From: Pithys albifrons albifrons
Taxonomy: Eukaryota; Chordata; Aves; Passeriformes; Thamnophilidae
Direction of reading: 5' to 3'
NCBI RefSeq assembly: GCF_047495875.1
Contig: NC_092462.1
Location: forward strand, 42,383,669 to 42,447,668
Length of the DNA stretch: 64,000 nt
Notes under the pieces: model-generated
Databases searched by the model: none
What the model saw: the letters and a program-made list of their open reading frames with translations, nothing else
Told to the model about the DNA's origin: nothing
Program-made: the position numbers and the translations under genes
Part shown: positions 53,530 to 63,159 of the stretch, piece by piece
Numbering within the stretch: position 1 is the stretch's first letter
Layout: the number at the start of each line of letters is the position of its first letter

Positions 53530-54226
53530 TGTTGTAGTTTGGGATTATTATGTAAATTCTCTCCCCTGCCACTTAACTGCCCAGGCCAGCGGTTAACAAA
53601 AGAAGCAGTTAACTGTGATCGCTGGGGTGGGGGCAGGTTTGTCTCTTTTGGTTTTTTTTTTTTTTTTTGGATATTCTCCTCAGTCTTGGCTCGGCGGAAG
53701 GGGGGAGTGGGGACTCCAAGGAGGCAGGCTGCCCTGCTGGTTACTGCTGGGGTTTTTTCCCTGGCTGTCTTGCCGCTGCCTACTTCGGACCACCTTTTCC
53801 TGCCGTGCTGCTGCCTGCCTTGGATTTGCTGCTGGTTGCTCGTACCTTTTTCTGCTTCTTGGACAGGGAACACGGGGAAGAGACTGAGTCCATCTGAAAG
53901 CCCACTGCTCGTCTGTTTCGCTGGAGAGGGACTGAAACTCACTCTGCAGCCAGCCGAGCTGTGACAAGGACACTTAAGTATAACCTTTTCTCCCGGAGGA
54001 AAACCTGCTGGGTTTTGTTGTTGTTTTTTTTTTCTCTTATGGTGTTGGGGAAGTGGGTTGCACTAGTCTGTTTACATATATATATATATATATATATAGC
54101 AGTTATCCTTCTTGTATTAAAATTCCTTTTCTTAAATTTGATAAAGAGTGGTGTGATTATTGTGGAGGAGGCCCCTCCCCTGCTTGTGGGTAAAACATTT
54201 TGGTTTTTTCCCCTCAAACCGAGACA
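53530..54226 (+). repeat. 5' LTR
   Basis: 697 bp with TG...CA ends. It contains a long T run near 53650, a TATATA microsatellite at about 54076-54099 that may supply the TATA function, and an ATTAAA near 54116 that could act as a polyadenylation signal. Open frames on both strands of the LTR recur identically in the 3' copy and are not genes. Confidence 0.95.
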
Positions 54227-54231
54227 TTTCT

Positions 54232-54249
54232 TGGCGCCCAACGTGGGGC
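54232..54249 (+). promoter_or_regulatory. Primer-binding site, tRNA-Lys1,2 type
   Basis: TGGCGCCCAACGTGGGGC lies five bases after the 5' LTR. It is the 18-mer complementary to the 3' end of tRNA-Lys(1,2), known from several retroviral genera. Classical ERV-L elements use tRNA-Leu. Confidence 0.9.
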
Positions 54250-54287
54250 TTGTAAACAAAGAAGGATAACTGCTATTTTGTGGCACC

Positions 54288-55946
54288 ATGTGGGTCTTGA
54301 GCTTAGGGTTCATCAGGACCATCCTGTATAATATATTGGCTTTTTGTTGGTACAAATTCATGCCAAAAGGAGCGGCAGGTTTAAGTCTTATCAACAAATC
54401 AATGAGCAAAACTCAAATAGCCGCAATTATTATTGAGTTCTTACTCTGGATTTATGGTGCCATGAATTCGATGCCTTTGGATGTCATGTGGGTGGTGCTC
54501 TCCAGGCTGTTTTCCTGCCGCAACCTAAGCTGCTACCTCTGGGGATTCAGTGATAATAGTACGGACCCTTGGGAAGGAACAAAGGGGAATCTCTTCTCCC
54601 AACCCTTTGTCCATTCCCCATTCAAGTCTGCTACAACAGCTTTTGAGATGTTTAAATTCTCCCTGGATGCCAGAGATATCTTGCTCTTTATGGTTTTTCT
54701 GCAGGGTTGTATCCCTGCAGCTTACAGAATGTTTGAAGGTAGGGCCAGGGTTTTTCCAGAATGCATTCAGAAACCTAGCCCAGTGAAGGGGGAAAAGCGA
54801 GAGAATAAAACCCCTGATGCCACAGTGAAGGGAGAAAAGGATGAGGCTAAACCAGGAGGACAGGCCAAGCCTATGGAAGTTGCCCCTATTCAGAAAAGGA
54901 AATATAAGACCAAATTAGACCATCCAGCAGACGATGAGGGGGCTGCTGCACCTCCACAGCAAGCAGACCCAGAGCCTGAGATCATCACTGAGTCATTGTC
55001 ATTTGATAATCTCCGTAGTTTGCGGAAAGACATTGCTCGACACCCGGGTGAGCCCATCCTGACTTGGTTGATCCGAGTTTGGGACCTTATGGGTGAAACC
55101 TTACAACTGGATGGTGCTGAAGCCAGGTTTTTGGGGGCTCTGGCCCAGGACGTGGCTATTGAACAGGTGTTCGTGAGGGAATCAAAGCCCCTTTCACTCT
55201 GGGCACGACTTCTAACGAGTGTAAGAGAGAAGTTTGTTTATAGAGAAATCCTGCAGGAACATCATATTAGGAAGACTTGGAAGACGATGGAAGAAGGAAT
55301 TTTACGTCTGAGGGAGATGGCAATGATGGACGTGCTTTTTGGAAGAGGTGGGCAAGCCAATAATGACCCTGACAAGGTCAGATGCACACCACATATGTGG
55401 TGGGACCTTTCACGCTCGGGGCCAGCTGAATACACCGATTTCCTGGCATCCATGTATAGGGAAGAGAACCATGAAACAGTGGGCGCAGTAGCAAATAAGC
55501 TCCGGATATATGAAAGCATGACCCACAGCCCAATGCAGGCCCGTATTTCTGCTGTAGAGACATTGGTTGAGAGTCTCAAGACGCTGCCTGCAGAGGTAAA
55601 AGCGATCAGAGAGGAAATTAGGGAAAGTCTCCAAGTGGCACCAGTGCGAATGAGAACCTCTGAAGTCAGAGCCAGACGCCCCCCAGCCAGAGGAAGTGGA
55701 CAGACCTCACGAACTGAGATGTGGTACTTCCTGGCCAAACATGGAGAAGACATGGGACGGTGGGATGGGAAACCCACCCGTGCCCTTGCAGCCCGAGTAC
55801 AAGAACTGAAGGAGAATGGAAGAAGGTCAGTGAGAGTAAGTGCAGTCCCAGTTTCCCACGGGCAAGAATCTGACCCACAGGAGGGCACCTCCCAGGTGTA
55901 CTCATCGAGAAAAGGTTCTGACCGCTATGACCAGGATCAGTGTTAG
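54288..55946 (+). CDS. gag: Gag-like polyprotein of the ERV (552 codons, intact)
   Basis: The ATG at 54288 has a good context (CACCATG) and lies only 38 nt after the primer-binding site. Residues 1-150 are unusual for Gag: hydrophobic helices at about 2-20, 43-58, 61-75 and 130-146. A charged, proline- and lysine-rich linker follows at 150-235. A helical region from about 240 to 480 (LRSLRKDIARHPGEP..., then DPDKVRCTPHMWWDL) looks like the capsid core of avian ERV-L-type Gag. No CX2CX4HX4C zinc knuckle is present; the tail is basic and arginine-rich. The frame ends in TAG at 55944-55946 and continues open into pol in the same frame. I recognise the class, not a named protein. Confidence 0.85.
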   Translation: MWVLSLGFIRTILYNILAFCWYKFMPKGAAGLSLINKSMSKTQIAAIIIEFLLWIYGAMNSMPLDVMWVVLSRLFSCRNLSCYLWGFSDNSTDPWEGTKGNLFSQPFVHSPFKSATTAFEMFKFSLDARDILLFMVFLQGCIPAAYRMFEGRARVFPECIQKPSPVKGEKRENKTPDATVKGEKDEAKPGGQAKPMEVAPIQKRKYKTKLDHPADDEGAAAPPQQADPEPEIITESLSFDNLRSLRKDIARHPGEPILTWLIRVWDLMGETLQLDGAEARFLGALAQDVAIEQVFVRESKPLSLWARLLTSVREKFVYREILQEHHIRKTWKTMEEGILRLREMAMMDVLFGRGGQANNDPDKVRCTPHMWWDLSRSGPAEYTDFLASMYREENHETVGAVANKLRIYESMTHSPMQARISAVETLVESLKTLPAEVKAIREEIRESLQVAPVRMRTSEVRARRPPARGSGQTSRTEMWYFLAKHGEDMGRWDGKPTRALAARVQELKENGRRSVRVSAVPVSHGQESDPQEGTSQVYSSRKGSDRYDQDQC

Positions 55947-56021
55947 AGGGGCCCTGCCTCTAGCCAGGTAGAGGCACGGGACAACCGTGTCTATTGGACT
56001 GTGTGGATTCGATGGCCTGGT
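55944..56021 (+). promoter_or_regulatory. Predicted stop-codon readthrough signal with hairpin/pseudoknot at gag-pol junction
   Basis: TAG (55944-55946) is followed after 8 nt by a perfect 8-bp stem, TGCCTCTA (55955-55962) with TAGAGGCA (55969-55976), closing a GCCAGG loop. Outside a C-C mismatch the stem could extend by C53-G78 and C52-G79. The loop GCCAGG can pair with CCTGGT at 56016-56021 (five Watson-Crick pairs and one G-U), giving an H-type pseudoknot. The 8-nt spacer equals that of the known gammaretroviral UAG readthrough pseudoknot. The structure is inferred from base pairing only. Confidence 0.7.
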
Positions 56022-59000
56022 ACATCAGACCCACAAAAGTATAAGGCTTTGGTTGATACTGGCGCTCAATGCACATTAATGCCATCAGGACATGTGGGCT
56101 CAGAAACTATTTCTATTTCTGGGGTGACAGGGGGATCTCAAGAGTTGACTGTGCTAGAAGCTGAAGTGAGCTTGACAGGGAGAGATTGGCAGAAACACCC
56201 CATTGTGACTGGTCCAGCCGCCCCATGTATCCTGGGCATTGACTACCTCAGGAATGGATATTTTAAGGACCCAAAGGGGCATAGATGGGCTTTTGGAATA
56301 GCCACTGTACAGACAGAAGGGATTGAACAATTGAACTCATTGCCAGGTCTCTCAGAAAGTCCTTCTGCTGTTGGACTGTTGAAAGTTGAGGAACAGCAAG
56401 TGCCAATTGCCACCACGACAGTGCACCGTCGGCAATACCGAACGAACCGTGATGCTGTGATCCCCATCCATAAGATGATCCGTGAACTGGAGAGCCAAGG
56501 GGTGGTCAGCAAAACCCACTCACCCTTCAACAGCCCCATCTGGCCTGTGCATAAGTCTGATGGAGAATGGAGATTGACTGTGGACTATCGTGGCTTGAAT
56601 GAAGTTACCCCACCGCTGAGTGCCGCTGTGCCGGACATGCTGGAGCTCCAGTATGAACTGGAGTCCAGGGCAGCAAAGTGGTATGCCACTATTGACATTG
56701 CTAATGCGTTCTTCTCCATTCCTCTGGCACCAGAGTGCAGGCCACAGTTTGCTTTCACCTGGAGGGGCGTGCAGTACACCTGGAACCGACTACCCCAGGG
56801 GTGGAAACACAGTCCCACCATCTGTCATGGACTGATCCAGACTGCACTGGAGAAGGGTGAGGCTCCAGAACACCTGCAATACATTGATGACATCATTGTG
56901 TGGGGGGACACAGCAGAAGAGGTTTTTCAGAAAGGAGAGAAAATCATCCAGATCCTTTTGGGAGCTGGCTTTGCCATCAAACGGAGTAAGGTTAAGGGAC
57001 CAGCCCAAGAGATCCAGTTCCTGGGAGTGAAGTGGCATGATGGACGCCGTCAGATTCCAACAGAAGTCATCAATAAGATCACAGCAATGTCTCCACCCAC
57101 CAGCAAAAAGGAAACACAAGCCTTCCTGGGTGCCATAGGGTTCTGGAGGATGCATATCCCAGCATACAGTCAGATCGTAAGCCCTCTCTACTTGGTAACC
57201 CGTAAGAAGAATGATTTCCACTGGGGCCCTGAGCAGCAACAAGCCTTTGACCAGATTAAGCATGAGATTGCTCAGGCTGTAGCCCTTGGACCAGTCAGGA
57301 CAGGACCAGATATACAGAACATGCTCTACTCCGCTGCCGGGAATAATGGCCTGTCTTGGAGCCTTTGGCAGAAGGTGCCTGGTGAGACTCGAGGCCGACC
57401 ACTTGGATTCTGGAGCCGAGGCTACAGAGGATCTGAAGCCAACTATACCCCCACAGAGAAAGAGATCCTAGCCGCCTATGAAGGAGTTCAAGCCGCCTCA
57501 GAGGTGATTGGCACAGAAGCACAGCTGTTTCTGGCACCTCGACTACCAGTGCTGAAGTGGATGTTGTCAGGACAGGCTGCCTCTACACATCACGCCACTG
57601 ATGCTACCTGGAGCAAGTGGATTGCCCTGATTACGCAGCGCGCCCGTATAGGAAAATCAAATCGCCCTGGGATCCTGGAAATCATCACAAACTGGCCTGA
57701 AGGTGAAAATTTTGGTCTAGCAGATGAAGAGGAAGAGCAGGTGACACGTGCGGAAGAAGCTCCACCATACAATCAATTGCCAAAAGAGGAAATACGCTAC
57801 GCCCTCTTCACCGATGGCTCCTGTCGCATTGTAGGGACTAATCGCAAATGGAAAGCAGCTGTATGGAGTCCCACACGACAAGTTGCAGAAGCTACTGAAG
57901 GAGAAGGTGGGTCGAGTCAGTTTGCAGAGCTTAAAGCCGTGCAGTTGGCCCTGGACATTGCTGAACGAGAGAAATGGCCAAAGCTTTACCTCTACACCGA
58001 CTCATGGATGGTGGCCAATGCTCTCTGGGGATGGTTAGACCGATGGAAGAAAACCAATTGGAAACGCAGAGGGAAACCCATCTGGGCTGCCGATATATGG
58101 CAAGATATTGCCACCCGAGTAGAGAAGCTGATTGTGAGAGTCCGCCACGTAGACGCACACGTGCCCAAAAATCGGGCCAATGAGGAACATCTCAACAACC
58201 AACAGGCAGACCGAGCTGCGCAAGTGAAAGTATCACAGACAGATCTGGACTGGCAGCACAAGGGAGAGCTGTTCTTGGCTCGATGGGCCCATGATGCCTC
58301 GGGCCATCAGGGCAGAGATGCCACTTATAAATGGGCACGAGACCGAGGGGTGGATTTAACCATGGACATTATCTCTCAGGTTATCCACGACTGCGAGACA
58401 TGTGCTGCCATTAAGCAGGCTAAGAGAGTGAAGCCCCTGTGGTATGGTGGGCGCTGGGATAAGTATAAGTACGGGGAGGCCTGGCAGGTTGACTACATCA
58501 CACTGCCACAGACCCGCCAAGGCAAGCGCTATGTGCTCACCATGGTGGAAGCAACCACAGGGTGGCTGGAGACACACCCAGTGCCTCACGCCACTGCTCG
58601 GAACACCATCCTAGGCCTGGAAAAACAAGTGCTGTGGCGACATAGCACCCCAGAACGAATTGAGTCAGATAATGGAACTCATTTCAAAAACAGCTTAGTT
58701 GCTACCTGGGCGAGAGAACATGGCATTGAGTGGGTGTATCATATCCCCTACCATGCACCAGCTGCCGGGAAAGTTGAGCGGTGTAATGGACTGTTGAAAA
58801 CCACTTTGAAGGCGTTGGGTGGAGGGACTTTCAAACACTGGGATCAACACTTAGCAAAGGCTACATGGCTAGTCAACACTAGAGGCTCTGTCAATCGAGC
58901 TGGCCCTGCCCAATCAGAACCCCTTCACACTGTAGATGGAGACAAAGTCCCTGTAATACACCTGAGAGGTATGCTAGGGAAAACAGTCTGGATCAACCCT

Positions 59001-59126
59001 GCCTCAGGCAAAGGCAAACCCATTCGTGGGGTTGTCTTTGCTCAAGGATCTGGTTCCACCTGGTGGGTGATGCAGGAAGATGGAGAGACACGATGTATAC
59101 CTCAAGGGGAACTTATCTCTGGGTAA
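55947..59126 (+). CDS. pol: Pol polyprotein (protease-RT-RNase H-integrase), expressed by readthrough of the gag TAG
   Basis: The frame is continuous with gag across the single TAG, and no ATG precedes the protease. Protease LVDTGAQC has its DTG at 56055-56063. The RT catalytic YIDD is at 56880-56891 after LTVDYRGLN and LPQGWKHSP. RNase H shows TDGS (57813), FAELKA, YTDSW and NQQADRA. Integrase has the H-x4-H-x28-C-x2-C zinc motif (58290-58403) and the D, D-35-E triad at 58491, 58668 and 58776. All listed catalytic residues are present, with no internal stop. No dUTPase follows integrase, and the C-terminus is short. Neighbours: gag directly upstream, 3' LTR 99 bp downstream. The product would be a Gag-Pol fusion. 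Confidence 0.92.
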   Translation, partial: RGPASSQVEARDNRVYWTVWIRWPGTSDPQKYKALVDTGAQCTLMPSGHVGSETISISGVTGGSQELTVLEAEVSLTGRDWQKHPIVTGPAAPCILGIDYLRNGYFKDPKGHRWAFGIATVQTEGIEQLNSLPGLSESPSAVGLLKVEEQQVPIATTTVHRRQYRTNRDAVIPIHKMIRELESQGVVSKTHSPFNSPIWPVHKSDGEWRLTVDYRGLNEVTPPLSAAVPDMLELQYELESRAAKWYATIDIANAFFSIPLAPECRPQFAFTWRGVQYTWNRLPQGWKHSPTICHGLIQTALEKGEAPEHLQYIDDIIVWGDTAEEVFQKGEKIIQILLGAGFAIKRSKVKGPAQEIQFLGVKWHDGRRQIPTEVINKITAMSPPTSKKETQAFLGAIGFWRMHIPAYSQIVSPLYLVTRKKNDFHWGPEQQQAFDQIKHEIAQAVALGPVRTGPDIQNMLYSAAGNNGLSWSLWQKVPGETRGRPLGFWSRGYRGSEANYTPTEKEILAAYEGVQAASEVIGTEAQLFLAPRLPVLKWMLSGQAASTHHATDATWSKWIALITQRARIGKSNRPGILEIITNWPEGENFGLADEEEEQVTRAEEAPPYNQLPKEEIRYALFTDGSCRIVGTNRKWKAAVWSPTRQVAEATEGEGGSSQFAELKAVQLALDIAEREKWPKLYLYTDSWMVANALWGWLDRWKKTNWKRRGKPIWAADIWQDIATRVEKLIVRVRHVDAHVPKNRANEEHLNNQQADRAAQVKVSQTDLDWQHKGELFLARWAHDASGHQGRDATYKWARDRGVDLTMDIISQVIHDCETCAAIKQAKRVKPLWYGGRWDKYKYGEAWQVDYITLPQTRQGKRYVLTMVEATTGWLETHPVPHATARNTILGLEKQVLWRHSTPERIESDNGTHFKNSLVATWAREHGIEWVYHIPYHAPAAGKVERCNGLLKTTLKALGGGTFKHWDQHLAKATWLVNTRGSVNRAGPAQSEPLHTVDGDKVPVIHLRGMLGKTVWINPASGKGKPIRGVVFAQGSGSTWWVMQEDGETRCIPQGELISG

Positions 59127-59202
59127 ACGACTCATATTACTGTATTTGTAAACACTTAATTATTTGAAAGAAAATTTAAGTTTAATGTAGAGTATCGGCA
59201 TG

Positions 59203-59225
59203 GAAGAGAATTTAGGGGTGGATAA
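59203..59225 (+). promoter_or_regulatory. Candidate polypurine tract
   Basis: A purine-rich stretch (GAAGAGAA...AGGGGTGGATAA) directly precedes the TGTTG start of the 3' LTR, where plus-strand priming should occur. It is interrupted by a few T residues, so it is not a classic uninterrupted tract. Confidence 0.55.
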
Positions 59226-59918
59226 TGTTGTAGTTTGGGATTATTATGTAAATTCTCTCCCCTGCCACTTAACTGCCCAGGCCAGCGGTTAACAAAAGAA
59301 GCAGTTAACTGTGATCGCTGGGGTGGGGGCAGGTTTGTCTCTTTTGGTTTTTTTTTTTTTTTTTGGATATTCTCCTCAGTCTTGGCTCGGCGGAAGGGGG
59401 GAGTGGGGACTCCAAGGAGGCAGGCTGCCCTGCTGGTTACTGCTGGGGTTTTTTCCCTGGCTGTCTTGCCGCTGCCTACTTCGGACCACCTTTTCCTGCC
59501 GTGCTGCTGCCTGCCTTGGATTTGCTGCTGGTTGCTCGTACCTTTTTCTGCTTCTTGGACGGGGAACACGGGGAAGAGACTGAGTCCATCTGAAAGCCCA
59601 CTGCTCGTCTGTTTCGCTGGAGAGGGACTGAAACTCACTCTGCAGCCAGCCGAGCTGTGACAAGGACACTTAAGTATAACCTTTTCTCCCGGAGGAAAAC
59701 CTGCTGGGTTTTGTTGTTGTTTTTTTTTTCTCTTATGGTGTTGGGGAAGTGGGTTGCACTAGTCTGTTTACATATATATATATATATATAGCAGTTATCC
59801 TTCTTGTATTAAAATTCCTTTTCTTAAATTTGATAAAGAGTGGTGTGATTATTGTGGAGGAGGCCCCTCCCCTGCTTGTGGGTAAAACATTTTGGTTTTT
59901 TCCCCTCAAACCGAGACA
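59226..59918 (+). repeat. 3' LTR
   Basis: 693 bp, near-identical to 53530-54226. The visible differences are one A/G change (ACAGGGA versus ACGGGGA, near 59559) and a TA tract shorter by four bases. It ends GAGACA and is followed by the GCAGC target duplicate. Confidence 0.95.
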
Positions 59919-59932
59919 GCAGCCTTATCCCT

Positions 59933-59954
59933 ACACACACACACACACACACAT
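59933..59954. repeat. (CA)n microsatellite
   Basis: About ten CA units lie next to the downstream side of the ERV insertion. Confidence 0.9.
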
Positions 59955-60104
59955 ACACTTAAAATAACCCAAATAAACCCATGAAACATGGGAAATTTAT
60001 GGCAATCCAAAATGTCCAACATAGTAGGACTTTGACAATGTGGGTTGGTGATTTACAGGTCTAATGGACTGATGCAGCACATGGCCAAACCAAAACCAGC
60101 TGAG

Positions 60105-60482
60105 GTAACTGAACTGCCATCCAGAGGGACCTAGACAGATTTGAGAGGTGGCCCTATGTTAACCTCATGAAGTTCAACAAGGCCAAGTGCAAGGTCTTGC
60201 AACTGGGTTGGTGCAATCCCAAGCATGAATACAGGCTGGGCAGGGAGTGGATTGAGAGCAGCTCTGGGGAGAAGGACTTGGGGATGTTGATGGATGAGAA
60301 GCTTGACAGGAACTAGCAGTGTGTACTTGCAGCCCAGAAATCCAGCTGTGTCCTGGGCTGCATTAAAAGCAGTGTGGCCAGCAAGTCAAGGGAGGTGATT
60401 CTGTCCCTCTACTTCACCTGGTGAGACCTCACCTGGAGTGTTGCATCCAGCTCTGGGGTCTGCAACATAAGGACATGGACCT
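60105..60482 (+). mobile_element. CR1 LINE ORF2 3' fragment
   Basis: The sense CR1 sequence includes AGTTCAACAAGGCCAAGTGC, GAAGGACTTGGGGATGTTG, and CCTCACCTGGAGTGTTGCATC. These correspond to the end of CR1 ORF2. It carries in-frame stops and is a dead fragment. Confidence 0.85.
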
Positions 60483-61049
60483 TCTCTCTCACACATACCT
60501 TTTCATGAATTCTATCAGCAACATGAAATTGCAGAAGTCCCAGCTACACAATATTTAAATAGGTCTCCCTAATGCCAGTTATCATCTCTCTCATGTTCCT
60601 TGACACTTACCACATTATTCATCTGGGGACTACATTACTCTCTGAAACTGGCTTTTTTTCCAGCTGATCCAAAAAGATAGGCACTCAGTCTCAGCCCAGC
60701 TATGTAGAGAAACATACACAGATCACGTAGAAGTAGGAGCTGTACATAAACAAAATCTACAATGACAATATTGGACTGTCTTATATAGGAATACTAAGGA
60801 ACCTGGAGTTCTTGTGGATCATCAGGGTCTAGGACCCTTTAGCAACTACATACACATTTTTAATTATATTTGAGGTAAACCAAGTCTTTTTAATGGTGTA
60901 CAAGGCATACAGAATCTAAACCCCTTTAACTAGGGAAATCTGCTTATTAAATATATCAGATAAATCAGATAGTTAATAAAGACATCCAAAAGGATATTCT
61001 GGCTTTCTTGTTTAAAGAGAATTCCCTGTATTCCAACCTATGACCATAG

Positions 61050-61345
61050 CCTTTTGTCCTCTCCCTGGGCATTGAGAAGGATCTGCCTCCATCTTTGCCC
61101 CCAAAATAGGTATTTATACACACCTACAAGATCCCTCCTATCCCCAAGTTTTTCCTTCTTGAGGTTGAATAATTCCATTTTGCTCAGCCTCACTTCATGT
61201 GACAAAAGCTCCAGTCCCTTTACCATATACTTGGCCCTTCACTGGGATCTCTCCGCTATGTCCACATCTCTTTTGTGTGGAGGAGCCCGGAATGGACACA
61301 GTGCTCCAGGTGTGGCCTTCCCAGTGCTGAGCAGAGGGTAATGAT
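61050..61345 (-). mobile_element. CR1 LINE fragment
   Basis: The reverse-complement CR1 blocks are GATCCCTCCTATCCCCAAG, CTTGAGGTTGAATAATTCC, TGCTCAGCCTCACTTCATG, and CCAGTGCTGAGCAGAGGGTAA. Confidence 0.75.
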
Positions 61346-62299
61346 CACGTCTGCTTAACTGCATGTGGTGGTGGACCAGTCGAGCTCAGAGAAGGTGATC
61401 CTTAGTAAACCAATCAGCTTTCTTGGACCCCACTTCTCTCCAGGACCATGATGTTAACAAGGCAATTATCCCATAAAGAGATTACCCAAAACAGAGGATT
61501 TCCATTTCTACAATGTATGGACATTATAGAATTTTCAGCACTGGTATTTACTTTTCCCAGTAATGTTGATATCAAAGTACTGTTCTTATATACATATATT
61601 GGTTGTCATTGACAAAATAAATTAAGCATCTGGCAGAAAAAAGTCTCTTAGCTATGTTCTTTTTATCTTTATTTACAGGGTTTGGACATTACTTTAATGA
61701 ATTGAGTCATCTCAAGTGTATTATTTCAGAACTACCCCAACTGTATCATTTTCATACCAAATGGACTGTCTAGCCTTCTACCTTTCTGTACCTGTATCTG
61801 CTAACACTTGTGTTCAGTCTCAAGAGAAGAAAAACAAAGAAATATCATGTGAATAAGCACTTCAAAATGTCTAGCATATATACTGACTAAAAAACATGAG
61901 CTACTGCACAGGTCCATGGAGCAGGAATAGTTACTTATGTCTTGTCAATCCTGTTCCTAGTGGGAAATGGAATAATGTTCATTTTGCATTTGTAACTTTC
62001 ATACACTTGAGAAAGGGAATGTAAGTCCTGATAGGAAATGCCAGGGAGCAGGAAAGGAGAGTGGGGTCCCTCCATAGTCAGGGACCAGCAAAGAGCTACC
62101 TGGGGACAAGCATCTAGGTGAGTACCACTCCAGCAGAACCAATGCTCTTCCCCAGAAGCTGTGCTGTCCCCCAGGGCACCCAAATAGATGATACCAAGTC
62201 CTTTGACCAACAGCCTTGGGCAGTCTGAGATGACTGGGGTTCATGTGGAGGCCCAGCAGGGAACAGCAGGAACCAGTACCAGGACTGAAGGCAAGGCTA

Positions 62300-62415
62300 G
62301 GATGGATGTCACCTCCCTCAGCCTGCTGGCCAACTTCTTTTGATGTGGGCCAGGATGCGGTTGGCTTTCTAGGCTGCAAAGGCACATATTTCTGCCACAT
62401 GTTGAGAGACAATGG
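62300..62415 (-). mobile_element. CR1 LINE fragment
   Basis: GCCAACTTCTTTTGATGTG, GGATGCGGTTGGCTTTCTAG and GGCTGCAAAGGCACAT are the reverse complement of the CR1 ORF2 region. A separate plus-strand CR1 tail ending ATGATTCTATGAC lies at about 62480-62520. Confidence 0.75.
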
Positions 62416-62479
62416 TGACACAGGGACCTAAGTTTCTTTGGGGTTATATGACAGTGATATAATGATTGGATGTGGTTTT

Positions 62480-62520
62480 AGAGGTCTTTTGCAAACTAAA
62501 TGATTCCATGATTCTATGAC
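62480..62520 (+). mobile_element. CR1 LINE 3' tail remnant
   Basis: GAGGTCTTTTGCAAACTAAA followed by TGATTCCATGATTCTATGAC is the sense CR1 3' end, which typically finishes in ATTCTATG units. Confidence 0.65.
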
Positions 62521-63120
62521 ACCTAGAGCTGGGACAAAAGTACTGGGTCAAGAAAATACTAGAATAAGATATTGTAGGCTTGAAACAGATGAACTGGTTT
62601 GTTGAGGTCAAGGGAAACTTGTTATCCCTATATCTTTTTTTTCCACAGGTTTATGTCATTATACAAGTGCATTTTCATCTCAGAAAGCAGCAAATATTCC
62701 AAAGGTAAGAGATGCCCAGAAGAAACTCTTTCCTGTGTCAGAGAGGAAAAAATATGTAGGGGGATTCCTGCAGACTACAGTCATCTGCCTTCCTTACATA
62801 TGAGTGAATGCAAATTCAAACATACAGAGGTCATGAATAAGCTGGTAGGGCTCTGGGTAAAGGTGTGCGCAGAGCCAGCCTAAACCATGTTTCACTCACC
62901 CTCCATATGTTACTTTAAATAGTTCTCCAACTTAGAAAGACAGAAGTAAGGAATTAATGAGTGCATTGAGTTCCATGAAATACAGGTCTTCAGAACCTGA
63001 GATATGCAATCAGGAAAATAAAATGTTTCCAAAATCCTCTGTATAAAAGCACAGAAAAAAAAGTGAAACTTCTATTGGGCACCAGAAAAGAGACATGAGA
63101 TACATACATACATATATATG

Positions 63121-63122
<2 letters not shown>

Positions 63123-63156
<34 letters not shown>
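63123..63156. repeat. (AC)n microsatellite
   Basis: About sixteen uninterrupted AC units, preceded by an ATACATAC-type tract. Confidence 0.92.

Positions 63157-63159
<3 letters not shown>

Larger units (their letters stand above)
53530..59918 (+). mobile_element. Full-length, very young endogenous retrovirus-like element (ERVL-like, gag-TAG-pol, no env)
   Basis: Layout: 5' LTR 53530-54226, primer-binding site 54232-54249, gag 54288-55946, in-frame pol 55947-59126, 3' LTR 59226-59918. Both LTRs begin TGTTGTAG and end GAGACA. The target GCAGC is duplicated at 53525-53529 and 59919-59923. The LTRs differ by roughly one substitution plus four bases of TA repeat, so insertion was recent. Only 99 bp separate the pol stop from the 3' LTR, so env is absent. 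The five-base target duplication, lack of env, Gag without a zinc knuckle and Gag core style point to class III (ERV-L-like) avian elements. The lysine primer is atypical for classical ERV-L, so the family assignment is provisional. Confidence 0.93.

Noticed and set aside
53505..53973. Open frames of 97-147 codons on both strands, repeated at 59156-59669
   Set aside because: They are translations of the LTR itself, identical in both copies, interrupted by the T run, with no known domain.
56001..56003. Independent start of pol at 56001
   Set aside because: The codon there is GTG, not ATG. The frame is open back to the gag TAG, so readthrough is the better explanation.
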